46,171 bases of DNA from Deltaproteobacteria bacterium (GCA_020846435.1 JADLDY010000051.1:1-46171); one strand, 5' to 3'; counted from the first letter of the stretch, positions 32,841-41,737 are shown. The notes: a model not told the origin generated them from the sequence alone. Program-made: numbers and translations.

Positions 32841-33677
32841 ATGCTCACTAAAAAAACAATAGGATTCCTCGGCGCAGGCAACCTCGCCGAGGCCCTTATC
32901 AAGGGGCTCATCTCCTCGAGGAGCGTCGCTCCCGGCCATATTGTCGCGGCTGACAGGATGAGCGAGCGGCTCATCCACATGGCGGAAGTCCATGAGGTAA
33001 AGGTCTTCAGCCGCAACTTCGAGGCGGTGAGGAGCTCGGATATAATATTCCTCACGGTCAAGCCGCAGGACGCCCTTGGCGTGCTCGCCGAGATCGCCCC
33101 GGAAGCAGTACAGGGCCAGCTCCTAATCTCGGTGGCAGCCGGCATAACAACGGCCAGCATCATGGAAGCCTTGAAAGACGCGGGCTTGAAGCACTTCATG
33201 CCGATAGTGAGGGCCATGCCGAACACGCCGGCGACAGTCCGCGAGGCGGCGACCGCCATCTGCGCGGGCCCGGGAGCCGGCACCGGACATCTCGAGCTCG
33301 CGGCCGCCCTCTTCTCGACCGTCGGGGCCGTGACCGTCATAGAGGACGAATCGCTCATGGACGCTGTCACCGGCTTGAGCGGGTCAGGGCCGGCCTATGT
33401 ATTTCTCTTCATGGAGGCTTTGATAGAGGCCGGGGTGAAGCTCGGGCTGGCCTCTGATACGGCTAAGGCCCTCGCCATGCAGACGGTTCTTGGCGCGGCC
33501 AAATACGCGATTGACAGCCGCAAGGACCTTGGTGAGCTCAGGCGCATGGTGACTTCCCCTGGAGGCACGACCATGGCCGGCCTTAAAAAGCTGGACGAAG
33601 GCGGCTTCTGTGAGATAATAGAAAAGGCGGTCGAGGCCGCCACCAAAAGGGCGAAAGAGCTGTCAGCGGGAAAATAG
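32841..33677 (+). CDS. proC: Pyrroline-5-carboxylate reductase
   Basis: This 278-residue enzyme performs the last step of proline synthesis. It shows the NAD(P) site IGFLGAGNLAEALIKGL (residues about 6-22), MPNTPATVREAATAI near 130, and the C-terminal signature LSGSGPAYVFLFMEALIEAGVKLG ... SPGGTTMAGLKKL. The length is typical. It follows yggS by 18 bases. An R2 element begins directly after its stop codon. Confidence 0.95.
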   Translation: MLTKKTIGFLGAGNLAEALIKGLISSRSVAPGHIVAADRMSERLIHMAEVHEVKVFSRNFEAVRSSDIIFLTVKPQDALGVLAEIAPEAVQGQLLISVAAGITTASIMEALKDAGLKHFMPIVRAMPNTPATVREAATAICAGPGAGTGHLELAAALFSTVGAVTVIEDESLMDAVTGLSGSGPAYVFLFMEALIEAGVKLGLASDTAKALAMQTVLGAAKYAIDSRKDLGELRRMVTSPGGTTMAGLKKLDEGGFCEIIEKAVEAATKRAKELSAGK

Positions 33678-33678
33678 G

Positions 33679-33808
33679 TTCTGAAAATCGCTCTTTTTCC
33701 TGATATCTGTTTCAGGGCGTAAATAAAAATGCTCACATATTGTCATATATGCCGCGCTTTTTAGCTCCAAACTTCCTTGACCTCGGAAAAAACAGCTGAT
33801 TTTCAGAA
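33679..33808 (+). mobile_element. R2 element, copy 2 (better preserved)
   Basis: This 130-base element is bounded by perfect 11-base terminal inverted repeats, TTCTGAAAATC (33679-33689) and GATTTTCAGAA (33798-33808). It is the inverted partner of 5461-5588. The centre (AATAAAAATGCTCACATATT) is fully conserved between copies and forms one arm of an imperfect hairpin with the following CATATATG...GCGCTTTTT. It starts two bases after the proC stop codon. No ORF is encoded. Confidence 0.82.
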
Positions 33809-33874
33809 GGCATACGTCAATCCGTAAGCGACAACATACTACTTCAATAATTTTCTCCGGGAGACAGGGTAAAA

Positions 33875-34186
33875 ATGTTCGTACTTTCAAACTTTCTGGT
33901 CGGATTCGCCAAGATACTCGACATGGCGCTTACGATATACTTCTGGATAATCGTTGTCAGGGCTCTCATCTCCTGGGTCAACCCAGACCCGTACAACCCG
34001 ATAGTGCGTTTCCTCTATCAGGTTACAGAGCCTGTCCTTTACAGGGTGAGGAAAGTGGTGCCGTACATGGGCGGGCTCGACCTCTCGCCCCTTATCGTGA
34101 TCTTCATCATATATTTTTTCCAGTGGGCCGTAATACCATCCATCATGGAGCTGGCGTTAAGGCTTAAGACCGGAGGAGGCATATGA
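33875..34186 (+). CDS. yggT: YggT family membrane protein
   Basis: This 103-residue protein has two membrane helices (about residues 8-32 and 68-90) and the YggT signature WIIVVRALISWVNPDPYNPIVRFLYQVTEPVLYRVRKVVP. Its function is poorly defined; it is linked by position to cell division and osmotic tolerance. The ribosome site is GGGAGACAGGG. The last ATGA overlaps the divIVA start, so the pair is coupled. Confidence 0.92.
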   Translation: MFVLSNFLVGFAKILDMALTIYFWIIVVRALISWVNPDPYNPIVRFLYQVTEPVLYRVRKVVPYMGGLDLSPLIVIFIIYFFQWAVIPSIMELALRLKTGGGI

Positions 34187-34680
34187 AACTGACACCGCTT
34201 GAGATAAGGAGCCACGGGCTCAGGAAGAGCTTCAAGGGCTACGACGTAAAAGGGGTGGAAGAGCTCCGCGACATGGCGGCCGACGCCCTTGAGGAGGCGG
34301 CCAGGGAGATAATGGCCCTCGAGGAGAGGATCAGCGACCTCAGCGAGCGCAACAGGGATTACGCGGCGAACGAGAACATCCTGCGCGAGACCATAACTAC
34401 AGCGCAGAGGATGGTAGACGACCTGAAGGCCAACGCCCGCAAGGAAGCCGAGCTGGTCGTTGCCGAGGCCAGGCTCAATGCCGAGGATATAATAAGGCAG
34501 GCGCAGGAGAGGGCCTCCCGGGTGCAGGACGACATTTACAGGCTCCGTAAGCAGAGAAAGGAGCTGGAGGCGTCCATGAAGGCGGTGCTCGATTATCACT
34601 CCGGCGTCTTCCTCGCTGAGGAAGAGGAGGCCAGGCGGGCCGATGAGGAAACGGACAAGCTCAAGTACCTCTCCAAGTAA
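34183..34680 (+). CDS. divIVA: DivIVA-domain protein
   Basis: This 165-residue protein opens with the DivIVA membrane-curvature segment (MKLTPLEIRSHGLRKSFKGYDVKGVEELRDMAADAL, the R-G-Y-D-x2-x-V pattern) and continues as a long coiled coil to about residue 145, with regular Leu/Ala heptads. DivIVA proteins gather at curved membranes and scaffold division or polar proteins. In Gram-negative groups this short form sits beside yggT. It ends in a charged tail and overlaps yggU by 38 bases. Confidence 0.9.
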   Translation: MKLTPLEIRSHGLRKSFKGYDVKGVEELRDMAADALEEAAREIMALEERISDLSERNRDYAANENILRETITTAQRMVDDLKANARKEAELVVAEARLNAEDIIRQAQERASRVQDDIYRLRKQRKELEASMKAVLDYHSGVFLAEEEEARRADEETDKLKYLSK

Positions 34681-34978
34681 GTACCCCTTTCTCACGGCGC
34701 ACTCCGAGGGCGTCCTCATACGCGTCCGTCTCCAGCCACGCTCCTCCAGAAACCAGATAGAAGGAACCCTTGAAGGCTCCCTGAAGATAAGGCTTACAGC
34801 CCCTCCGGTCGAGGGCGAGGCCAACCGGTCCCTGATAGAATTCCTCTCGGATATCACAGGGTTGCGAAAGAGCGCCTTTTCCATCTCATCAGGGCACAAG
34901 TCCAGGGAGAAATCGGTTCTGGCAACTGGCGCCGCCATTGGCGACATGGAAAAAGTTTTTTCTGAAATACTTCCCTGA
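34643..34978 (+). CDS. yggU: YggU/DUF167 family protein
   Basis: This 111-residue protein has the DUF167 core: VLIRVRLQPRSSRNQIEG, SLKIRLTAPPVEGEANRSLIEFLS, then SISSGHKSREKSVL. The function is unknown. The ATG lies inside the end of divIVA (overlap 38 bases) and no later in-frame ATG, GTG or TTG precedes the core, so this start is kept. The first 17 residues (MRKRTSSSTSPSKYPFL) are not family-like, perhaps a by-product of the overlap. Confidence 0.88.
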   Translation: MRKRTSSSTSPSKYPFLTAHSEGVLIRVRLQPRSSRNQIEGTLEGSLKIRLTAPPVEGEANRSLIEFLSDITGLRKSAFSISSGHKSREKSVLATGAAIGDMEKVFSEILP

Positions 34979-34994
34979 AACTCCCCAGACCCCG

Positions 34995-35021
34995 TAAAGT
35001 TACGCCGCAACCCGCCGATAA
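34995..35021 (+). promoter_or_regulatory. Sigma-28 (FliA) flagellar promoter for motAB
   Basis: TAAAGTTA (34995-35002) and GCCGATAA (35014-35021), spaced by exactly 11 bases, match the FliA consensus (TAAAGTTT-N11-GCCGATAA) at 15 of 16 positions. They lie 32 bases before the motA ATG. Confidence 0.88.
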
Positions 35022-35053
35022 GTAGAGAAATACTTCCATAGGATGTTCCCCGC

Positions 35054-35905
35054 ATGTTCCCGATAATAGGCGTACTTATTGTTTTTGGTTCTATAATCGG
35101 CGGCTATCTCATGGAGAAAGGCAATGTCCATGTCCTTTTCCAGCCAGCCGAGTTCGTAATCCTCGGAGGCGCGGCCCTCGGCGCTCTTGTCATTACCTGC
35201 ACGCCAAAGGCACTCATCAAGATCCTTAAAAACCTCTCCAAGCTCTTTGGAAGCGGCCCCGGGAAAAAAGAGTACGTCGACCTCCTGAGCCTCATGTACC
35301 TGCTCTTCGCGAAAGCAAGGAAAGACGGCCTGCTCGGGGTCGAGGCTGACATCGAGGCTCCGGAAAAGAGCCCGATATTCAAGAAATACCCGCAGATAAT
35401 GAAAAACCACCACGCGGTCGAGTTCATCTGCGATAACTTCAGGATCTACATCCTTGGCGTCAAGCCCTTCGAGTTCGAGGAGATGATGGACAGGGAACTG
35501 GAAGCCCATCACGAGGAATCAAACATGCCGTCGGCCGTCATCGGCAAGGTCGCGGACTCTCTGCCCGGTTTCGGTATAGTCGCCGCGGTCCTCGGCGTCG
35601 TCATAACGATGGGCAAGATGAGCGAGTCGCCCGACGTCATAGGCCACAGCATAGCTGCGGCCCTTGTCGGCACTTTTCTCGGCATACTCCTGTGCTACGG
35701 CTTCCTTGGCCCCATCGGCAGCAACCTCGAGTACAGGGCAAAGGACGAGGCAAAGTACTACGAGGCCATAAAGGTCGCCATCCTTGCTTTCTCAAAGGAG
35801 CTGCCCCCGCAGCTTGCGGTAGAGAGCGCGAGGAAGGTGCTCTTCAGCGACTCCAAGCCGACCTTCAAGGAACTTGAGACCGCTGTCAGGAAAAAGGCGG
35901 CCTGA
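35054..35905 (+). CDS. motA: Flagellar motor stator protein MotA
   Basis: This 283-residue inner-membrane protein forms, with MotB, the proton channel that drives flagellar rotation. Four helices are visible (about 1-20, 31-52, 168-190, 199-222). Between helices 2 and 3 is the cytoplasmic loop (with EAHHEESNMPSAVIGKVADSLPGFGIVAAVLGVVITMG) that touches the rotor, and the proline-bearing segment of helix 3. The long type of MotA with its C-terminal cytoplasmic tail is present. It is expressed from the sigma-28 promoter, so it should be a late flagellar gene. motB follows after two bases. Confidence 0.95.
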   Translation: MFPIIGVLIVFGSIIGGYLMEKGNVHVLFQPAEFVILGGAALGALVITCTPKALIKILKNLSKLFGSGPGKKEYVDLLSLMYLLFAKARKDGLLGVEADIEAPEKSPIFKKYPQIMKNHHAVEFICDNFRIYILGVKPFEFEEMMDRELEAHHEESNMPSAVIGKVADSLPGFGIVAAVLGVVITMGKMSESPDVIGHSIAAALVGTFLGILLCYGFLGPIGSNLEYRAKDEAKYYEAIKVAILAFSKELPPQLAVESARKVLFSDSKPTFKELETAVRKKAA

Positions 35906-35907
35906 TC

Positions 35908-36666
35908 ATGAGCGCGGCCCCGCAGAACCAGCCCATCATAATAAAGAGGATAAAGAAGGGTCACGGAGGAGGCCACCACGGAGGCGCCTGGAAGGTCGCC
36001 TACGCCGACTTCGTTACTGCCATGATGGCCCTTTTTCTGGTCCTGTGGCTGGTCGCCATGCTCTCGATAGACACCAAGAAGGCTGTTGCCGAGTACTTCA
36101 GGTCGCATACCGTCTTCAAGGGCACCGAGGCTGGAGGAGCGACAGGCTTTTCCACGATGATAGGCGGCCCGGTCAAGATAGACGCGGAAGAAGGCGGGAT
36201 AAAGAGCCGGGACAAGAGGTTCGAGCTCATTGCCGCCAAGCTCAACAAGATAGTCGAGGACAAGCTCCACGAGTACAGGGAGCAGGTGATGATATTCACG
36301 ACGAGCGAGGGGATAAGGCTCGAGCTTACCGAGAGGGACATGAGCCCCATGTTCGAGAGCGGTACGGCCAAGCTCATGCCAGGCGGCGAGGAGGTCATAT
36401 CTACTCTGGCCGAGGTTTTAAGCGAGTTCCCGAACGCCATCGCCATAGAGGGGCACACCGACAGATCGAGATACCCGGGGGGCAACTACACCAACTGGGA
36501 GCTCGCGGCCGACAGGGCGAACGTTGCCCGCCGCCAGCTTGTTTCAAAGGGCTTTGACGCCGCCAAGATAACCAGGGTCACGAGCTACGCCGACGCTGTC
36601 CCGTTAAGGGACGACCCCTTTGACCCTGCCAACAGGCGCGTCAGCATACTCGTGCAGCCTGATTGA
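35908..36666 (+). CDS. motB: Flagellar motor stator protein MotB
   Basis: This 252-residue protein has one membrane helix with the proton-carrying Asp34 (KVAYADFVTAMMALFLVLWLVAM), a plug-like linker, and a C-terminal OmpA-like peptidoglycan-binding domain (IAIEGHTDRSRYPGGNYTNWELAADRANVARRQLVSKG). The His/Gly-rich N terminus (KKGHGGGHHGGAWKV) is typical of this subgroup. The linker is of standard length. No other flagellar genes are in the window. Confidence 0.95.
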   Translation: MSAAPQNQPIIIKRIKKGHGGGHHGGAWKVAYADFVTAMMALFLVLWLVAMLSIDTKKAVAEYFRSHTVFKGTEAGGATGFSTMIGGPVKIDAEEGGIKSRDKRFELIAAKLNKIVEDKLHEYREQVMIFTTSEGIRLELTERDMSPMFESGTAKLMPGGEEVISTLAEVLSEFPNAIAIEGHTDRSRYPGGNYTNWELAADRANVARRQLVSKGFDAAKITRVTSYADAVPLRDDPFDPANRRVSILVQPD

Positions 36667-36705
36667 AAGGCCGCGCGAAAAAAACCATGACCTCAATTCA
36701 AATCT

Positions 36706-37563
36706 TCAGAAGATCAGAATAGACGCCACGCCCGCGAGCATTATCGCGCTTCCCAGGAGCCTCTCCTTTATCTTCTCCTCTTTGAACATCGCCCAACCGT
36801 AAATAACGCTGAACACGAGGCTGAGCCTTTTGACGGCTATCATGTAGGCGACCTGCGTCATGCTTATCGCCATGAAATGCGTTATCACCATCGTCGCGGT
36901 GCAAAGGCCTATCGGAAGGAATGTGGCGGGCTTTTCAAAGACAGAGCCGAGCTTGCCCTTAGCGCTCAAGAATATTGTCAGGACTATGGTGAGCGTGAGC
37001 GGGTAGAAAAAGCCGAAGAAGACAGGGCTCGAGTGCTGGACCGCCACTTTGCCGAGCGTCGAGGTCACGCTGTATATGACCGCGACGATAAGCATGAGGA
37101 CTGACCCCGGCTCCTTGAATATCGCCTTTACCGGCTCCAGAAGCCCTTGTTTTGACGCGCTCGCGTTCAGAGTGTACGCTCCGGCCGTGATAAGGACTAT
37201 CCCGATGATGCCTCCAATGGAAGGCACCTCTCCGAGTGTCGCGAAGGCTATGAAGATGATGAAGACCGGGCTCATGGCGAGGAACGGGACAGTGAGCGAA
37301 AGCGGGGAGAGCCTTATCGCCTTGATGTAGAGGACGAGGGATATTACCTCGAGCGGGACGAGGCCGCAAACCGTCAGCCAGAACGTGGCGTCGAGCTCAG
37401 GGATCGGGACGAACAGGAGCGCGAGCGCCAGAAAGGGGAGGGCATACCCTTCCCTGACCCAGACGATGACAAGCTCGTCTGTTTTGCCGAGCGCCCGCTT
37501 GCTCAGGGCGTCGGCGGTCGAGAGGGCAATCGCTGTTGTGAGCGCGAACAGGACCCAGGTCAT
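36706..37563 (-). CDS. EamA/DMT-family transporter
   Basis: This 285-residue protein has ten predicted membrane helices in two EamA repeats (about 1-135 and 150-285), each ending with the family pattern (GIIGIVLITAGAYTLN; LGSAIMLAGVASILIF). Such proteins export or import small metabolites; the substrate cannot be told. It lies 71 bases downstream of rsmE in the same direction, probably as a second gene of that unit. It converges on motB across 39 bases with no hairpin that I can see. Confidence 0.88.
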   Translation of the reverse strand: MTWVLFALTTAIALSTADALSKRALGKTDELVIVWVREGYALPFLALALLFVPIPELDATFWLTVCGLVPLEVISLVLYIKAIRLSPLSLTVPFLAMSPVFIIFIAFATLGEVPSIGGIIGIVLITAGAYTLNASASKQGLLEPVKAIFKEPGSVLMLIVAVIYSVTSTLGKVAVQHSSPVFFGFFYPLTLTIVLTIFLSAKGKLGSVFEKPATFLPIGLCTATMVITHFMAISMTQVAYMIAVKRLSLVFSVIYGWAMFKEEKIKERLLGSAIMLAGVASILIF

Positions 37564-37634
37564 GGCAGCATGATACCACGCCTTTGCACGTTATGGGCAA
37601 AGCAGTTTGTTCTTCTCAGACGGCGTTTTCAAGC

Positions 37635-38372
37635 CTATCCGCCGAGTGTGTGCCTCAGAAGTCCTGTTGAGAATATTGCGGCTGTCTCTGTCCTGAGGAT
37701 TCTCCAACCGAGGTTTATGCTGACGAATCCTTTTTCCTCCGCGGCTTTTATCTCCTCTTTCGTAAATCCGCCTTCAGGCCCGGCAAGGACCGCCGCGCCC
37801 GCGATTGGTAGAGTCGTTCTCTTGAGCAGGTCTTTGAGCTCGATTTGCGCCCCTTCCCAGAGGAGGAGCTTCAATTCAAAGCCTTCCGCGGCTCTCAGGG
37901 CCTCCTCGAACTGGCGATAGGGCAGGACTTCGGGGATATCAGGGCGTCTCGACTGTTTAGCGGCCTTTCTCGCTATCTCTCCCCAGTTGTGAGAGCGCCT
38001 CTGGCGCGAGTCGAGCTCGGTGAGGCTTATCGACTTTTCAGACTTGAACGGCAGTATGGAGCTCACCCCAAGCTCTGTCGCCTTTTGTATGATAGTCTCC
38101 ATGCGCTCCCTTTCAGGAAGGGCCTGCATGAGGAGTATCTCAGGGCCTTCTTCTGCAATGCCCATTTTCTCGTACGCCAGCAAAGTTGCCGAATTTTCCA
38201 GAAGCTCGGTGAGCCTCGCCCGGAAGAGGGTGTTGTCAGGCCCGGAGACTGTAAACGCCTCCCCTGGCCTGGGGATCCATTCCATGAGGCAATCGAAGGC
38301 CGCCCCTTCAATTTCGAAGGGAGTCCCTGTTTTAATAGAGCTTTCAGTTCTGATGGAGCCCCTGCCAAGCAT
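37635..38372 (-). CDS. rsmE: 16S rRNA (uracil-1498-N3)-methyltransferase RsmE
   Basis: This 245-residue SPOUT methyltransferase has an N-terminal PUA-like domain and a C-terminal knot: LPERERMETIIQKATELGVSSILPFKSEKSI, SRRPDIPEVLPY, AVLAGPEGGFTKEEI and the knot signature SINLGWRILRTETAAIFS. It modifies U1498 in the decoding region of 16S rRNA. The ATG at 38372 is ordinary. It is divergent from cobQ, with 117 bases between starts. Confidence 0.94.
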   Translation of the reverse strand: MLGRGSIRTESSIKTGTPFEIEGAAFDCLMEWIPRPGEAFTVSGPDNTLFRARLTELLENSATLLAYEKMGIAEEGPEILLMQALPERERMETIIQKATELGVSSILPFKSEKSISLTELDSRQRRSHNWGEIARKAAKQSRRPDIPEVLPYRQFEEALRAAEGFELKLLLWEGAQIELKDLLKRTTLPIAGAAVLAGPEGGFTKEEIKAAEEKGFVSINLGWRILRTETAAIFSTGLLRHTLGG

Positions 38373-38489
38373 GGAAGATAAACCTCTATTTTGGTCTTGA
38401 GGAAAGTAGTATAATCTGTCCGGCTTCTGGTTGGAAGAAAAAGGAAAAAGAGGTCAGGGGCTTTCGAGAACAGGTCTTGTGAAAGAGCG

Positions 38490-39974
38490 ATGCTGAAGGT
38501 CAAAAAAAACATAATGCTCCAGGGTACGAGCTCTCATGTCGGCAAGACGGTCCTTACGGCGGCCCTTTTAAGGTGCCTTGTTGACAGGGGTTTCAAGTGC
38601 GCGCCGTTCAAGGCGCAGAACATGGCGTTGAACTCGGCCGTCTCATCCGACGGCGGCGAGATAGGCCGCGCGCAGGCTTTTCAGGCCGAGGCCGCGGGCA
38701 TCCCTTCGAGCGTCCACATGAACCCCGTGCTCTTGAAGCCCACCGGAGAGGCCCGCTCACAGGTTATCATACAGGGCAGGGTCCATTCGGTGATGAGCGC
38801 GGCTGAGTACCACAAGTTCAAGCCCAAGGCTATGGAGTTTGTCCTTGAGAGCTACCGGGCCCTCTCTTCGGTCTACGACGTCATCGTCATCGAGGGAGCG
38901 GGCAGTCCGGCCGAGATAAACCTGAGGGAAGGCGACATAGCCAACATGGGCATTGCCGAGGCGGTTGACAGCCCTGTCCTTCTCGTCGGCGACATAGACA
39001 GGGGCGGGGTCTTCGCCTCTCTCGTGGGCACGCTTGAGCTCCTTTCTGAATCTGAAAGAGCGCGCGTCAAGGGCTTCATCATAAACAAGTTCAGGGGAGA
39101 TAAAACCCTCCTCATGCCGGGCCTCGATTTTCTCGAAGAGCGCACTGGAAAGAAAGTCTTTGGCGTAGTGCCGCATTTTTCCGGGCTCGTCCTGCCTGAC
39201 GAGGACAGCGTAGGCCTCGAAAACAACGGCTCTTGCACCTCCGGCCGCCTCAAGGTCTCTGTCATAAAGCTGCCGAGGATCTCGAACTACACTGACTTCG
39301 ACCCGTTGAAGGCTGACCCCGGATTAAGTGTCGTCTTCGCTGAATCTCCGTCTGAGATAGAAGGGTCGGCCCTTGTCATAATCCCGGGCACGAAGAGCAC
39401 CATAGAAGACCTCCTCTGGCTCCATGAAAAAGGCCTTGCCGCCGCTATCCAGAAGCACGCGGCGCAGGGAGCTTCAGTCTTCGGCATCTGCGGCGGCTTT
39501 CAGATTCTGGGAAAAAAAGTCTCAGACCCCTTTGGCGTGGAGTCAGGCGTTGCCGAGGCTCAAGGCCTCGGCCTGCTCGATGTAGAGACAGTCCTCAATA
39601 AAGAGAAGTCCACATTTCAGGTGTCAGGCACTGCCGGGTTCGGCAAAAGGGAGTTCGATGTAAAGGGCTATGAGATACACATGGGAGAGTCGATAGCCTC
39701 TTGCGCGCCCTTTGCGGCAATCAACGAGAGAAACGGCGAGGGCGTCTCAGTGAGCGACGGCGGCGCATCTGCCGACGGACGCGTCTGCGGCACCTATATT
39801 CACGGCATATTCGATAACGACGGCTTCAGGAACGCGCTCTTTGAGTCTCTTGGGGCAAGGGCTTTGCCTAAGTCCTCGTTCAGCGAGGCGAGGGAAGCAT
39901 CCCTTTCTGAGCTCGCGAGGCTCTTTGAAGAGAGCGTGGAGATGGAAGAAGTTTTGAGGGCCATCGGGCTATGA
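38490..39974 (+). CDS. cobQ: Cobyric acid synthase
   Basis: This 494-residue glutamine-dependent amidotransferase amidates four side chains of adenosylcobyrinate a,c-diamide in B12 synthesis. It shows the ATP site IMLQGTSSHVGKTVLTAALLR, the block FKAQNMALNSAV, NPVLLKPTG, the glutaminase nucleophile in VFGICGGFQILGKKV (about residue 332) and the His in GYEIHMGES. The length is typical. A TATAAT at 38410-38415 may be the -10 of its promoter. The leader is only about 75 bases, too short for a cobalamin riboswitch. The stop overlaps the cbiB start. Confidence 0.95.
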   Translation: MLKVKKNIMLQGTSSHVGKTVLTAALLRCLVDRGFKCAPFKAQNMALNSAVSSDGGEIGRAQAFQAEAAGIPSSVHMNPVLLKPTGEARSQVIIQGRVHSVMSAAEYHKFKPKAMEFVLESYRALSSVYDVIVIEGAGSPAEINLREGDIANMGIAEAVDSPVLLVGDIDRGGVFASLVGTLELLSESERARVKGFIINKFRGDKTLLMPGLDFLEERTGKKVFGVVPHFSGLVLPDEDSVGLENNGSCTSGRLKVSVIKLPRISNYTDFDPLKADPGLSVVFAESPSEIEGSALVIIPGTKSTIEDLLWLHEKGLAAAIQKHAAQGASVFGICGGFQILGKKVSDPFGVESGVAEAQGLGLLDVETVLNKEKSTFQVSGTAGFGKREFDVKGYEIHMGESIASCAPFAAINERNGEGVSVSDGGASADGRVCGTYIHGIFDNDGFRNALFESLGARALPKSSFSEAREASLSELARLFEESVEMEEVLRAIGL

Positions 39975-40966
39975 GGTGGTTCTTTGAGCTGCTGAACCTG
40001 GTCCCATTTTCACCGGTAGCCCTTGTTTCAGGGTATCTCCTCGACCTTGTCTTCGGCGACAATGAAAAGCTCCCCCATCCGGTGCGCTGGATCGGAAGGC
40101 TCATAACGACGCTTGAAAAGCATTTGAGGAAGCTCCCCGCGACCTCGGGATGGGAAAAGGCAGGCGGGGCGTTGCTCGCGGTCCTGACAGTCGCTGTCGT
40201 ATACGGGGCGAGCCTCGCGATACTGTTCATCTCCTACGAGATATCGCCTTATCTGTGCTTCGCGGTATCGACGCTCCTTGTCTGGACGGGCATGTCGGCA
40301 AGGTCTTTGGGGGATGAGGCAAAAGGAGTATTGAAGGCGTTTGATAACGGCGGCATAGAGGCGGCAAGAATAAGGCTTTCAAGGATAGTCGGCAGGGATA
40401 CGGGAAGCCTCGACAAAAAAGATGTACTGAGGGCAACTACCGAGACCGTCTCGGAGAACACTTCCGACGGGGTCGTGGCCCCGCTCTTTTTCCTTGCCAT
40501 CGGAGGCCCGGCCCTGATGATGGCCTACAAGGCCGTGAACACGCTCGATTCGATGGTGGGCTACAAGAACGCGAGATACATCTCCTTTGGATGGTTTTCC
40601 GCGAGGCTCGACGACGCGGCGAATTACATCCCCGCCAGAATCGCGGGAGTTCTTGCCGTTTCAGCTTCTTTTATTTTAGGGTATAATTGGTTGTCTTCAA
40701 TGAGGACAATGCTTCGCGACGGAGGCAAGCACCCGAGCCCGAACTCCGGGGTAATAGAAGCGGCCTTCGCGGGCGCTCTCGGCGTGAGATTCGGAGGGCC
40801 GTCATCCTACGGGGGCAGAGAGTCTGTAAAACCCTTCATAGGGGTTGAGGCGCGCCAGTTCGACCCTTTGATAGTCCTGTCGTCGATAAGGCTCATGTAC
40901 GCGACCACATTCCTCATGGTCTCTCTGACGCTCGTGGTGAGGGTCGCGGCCGTCTTTGCGCTGTAA
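39971..40966 (+). CDS. cbiB: Adenosylcobinamide-phosphate synthase
   Basis: This 331-residue membrane enzyme joins adenosylcobyric acid with (R)-1-amino-2-propanol phosphate. Diagnostic stretches are LDLVFGDNEKLPHPVRWIGRLI near residue 20, the central ATTETVSENTSDGVVAPLFFLAIGGPALMMAYKAVNTLDSMVGYKN, and HPSPNSGVIEAAFAGALGVRFGG. Four to five membrane helices are predicted. ATGA couples it to cobQ. Its aminopropanol-phosphate substrate is supplied by CobD, encoded about 3 kb downstream. Confidence 0.94.
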   Translation: MRWFFELLNLVPFSPVALVSGYLLDLVFGDNEKLPHPVRWIGRLITTLEKHLRKLPATSGWEKAGGALLAVLTVAVVYGASLAILFISYEISPYLCFAVSTLLVWTGMSARSLGDEAKGVLKAFDNGGIEAARIRLSRIVGRDTGSLDKKDVLRATTETVSENTSDGVVAPLFFLAIGGPALMMAYKAVNTLDSMVGYKNARYISFGWFSARLDDAANYIPARIAGVLAVSASFILGYNWLSSMRTMLRDGGKHPSPNSGVIEAAFAGALGVRFGGPSSYGGRESVKPFIGVEARQFDPLIVLSSIRLMYATTFLMVSLTLVVRVAAVFAL

Positions 40967-41008
40967 AAGGATCTGTTGTCATCTCATCTGCCGGATAGAG
41001 GCTCTTCA

Positions 41009-41476
41009 ATGTCCAACGCTTTGAGGTTCGTGCTTTTGTTCAGCGTCGCCGTATGGGTAGGCGGCCAGGTGTTCTTCACCTTTCTGGTCACTCCGGCGAT
41101 TTTCAAGGCGCTGCCGAGGGATACTGCGGGCGACCTTGTCTCGACCCTGTTCCCGAAGTACTGGGCTCTCGGTTACGCCGCCGGTTTCATAGCTGTCGCG
41201 TCAATCCTGCTCCTGTCGTTCAGGGAGAAATCCTTTCCCAGGGCGAGGATAGCCCTCCTCGTCTTCATGACGGGCCTTACCATGTATTCAGGCATGGTCA
41301 TAGGGCCGAGGGCAAGGCAGGTGCGCCTCGAGCTCAAGAGCGCGGCAGAGCCAGCGAAGATAGATGAGCTTAAAGCGAGCTTCAGGCGTGAGCACATGGA
41401 AAGCTACGCTGTCAACATGGCGGTAATGGCCGCAGGCGCGGCCTTTATCTTTTTGACGGCCCGCAACGCCAGGTAA
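41009..41476 (+). CDS. DUF4149 (TMEM205-like) membrane protein
   Basis: This 155-residue protein has four membrane helices (about 5-25, 45-66, 75-95, 132-150). The family pattern is VWVGGQVFFTFLVTPAIFKALPRDTAGDLVSTLFPKYW, then SGMVIGPRA. The function is unknown; related proteins are loosely linked to copper or metal resistance without clear proof. ATG 41009 with AGAGG upstream is preferred over a GTG/TTG start 11 codons earlier. It separates the cobalamin genes from the dodecin gene. Confidence 0.82.
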   Translation: MSNALRFVLLFSVAVWVGGQVFFTFLVTPAIFKALPRDTAGDLVSTLFPKYWALGYAAGFIAVASILLLSFREKSFPRARIALLVFMTGLTMYSGMVIGPRARQVRLELKSAAEPAKIDELKASFRREHMESYAVNMAVMAAGAAFIFLTARNAR

Positions 41477-41512
41477 AGGCGTCGGGAAAACAGCTTCTCA
41501 AGGAGGTTCGTC

Positions 41513-41719
41513 ATGGACAGGGTCTACAAGAAAATAGAGATCATAGGAATATCTTCGGTGAGCTTCGAGGACGCCGTAAACAAGGCCGTCGCCAAGGCGT
41601 CGACCTCGCTTCACGGCCTCGCCTGGTTTGACGTAGTGGAGCAGCACGGCCGCATCGAGAACGGCAAGGTAGCCGAGTATCAGGCAGTGATCAAGGTCGC
41701 GTTCAAGCTCGACCAGTAG
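41513..41719 (+). CDS. Dodecin family protein
   Basis: This 68-residue protein matches dodecin: KKIEIIGISSVSFEDAVNKAVAKASTSLHGLAWFDVVEQHGRIENGKVAEYQAVIKVAFKLD. Dodecins form hollow 12-mers that store flavin or coenzyme A and buffer free flavin. The central WFDV segment, whose Trp stacks on flavin in bacterial and archaeal dodecins, is present. A strong AAGGAGG site precedes the ATG. It stands just ahead of acyl-CoA synthetase genes, which fits a CoA or flavin link but proves nothing. Confidence 0.92.
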   Translation: MDRVYKKIEIIGISSVSFEDAVNKAVAKASTSLHGLAWFDVVEQHGRIENGKVAEYQAVIKVAFKLDQ

Positions 41720-41737
41720 GAGGCGCTGAAAGCGCGG

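Noticed and set aside
34039-35055. 338-codon minus-strand frame over yggT, divIVA and yggU
   Set aside because: Antisense shadow of three well-supported coupled genes.
38416-38489. Cobalamin riboswitch upstream of cobQ
   Set aside because: The leader is about 75 bases and lacks the B12 box; too short for the aptamer.
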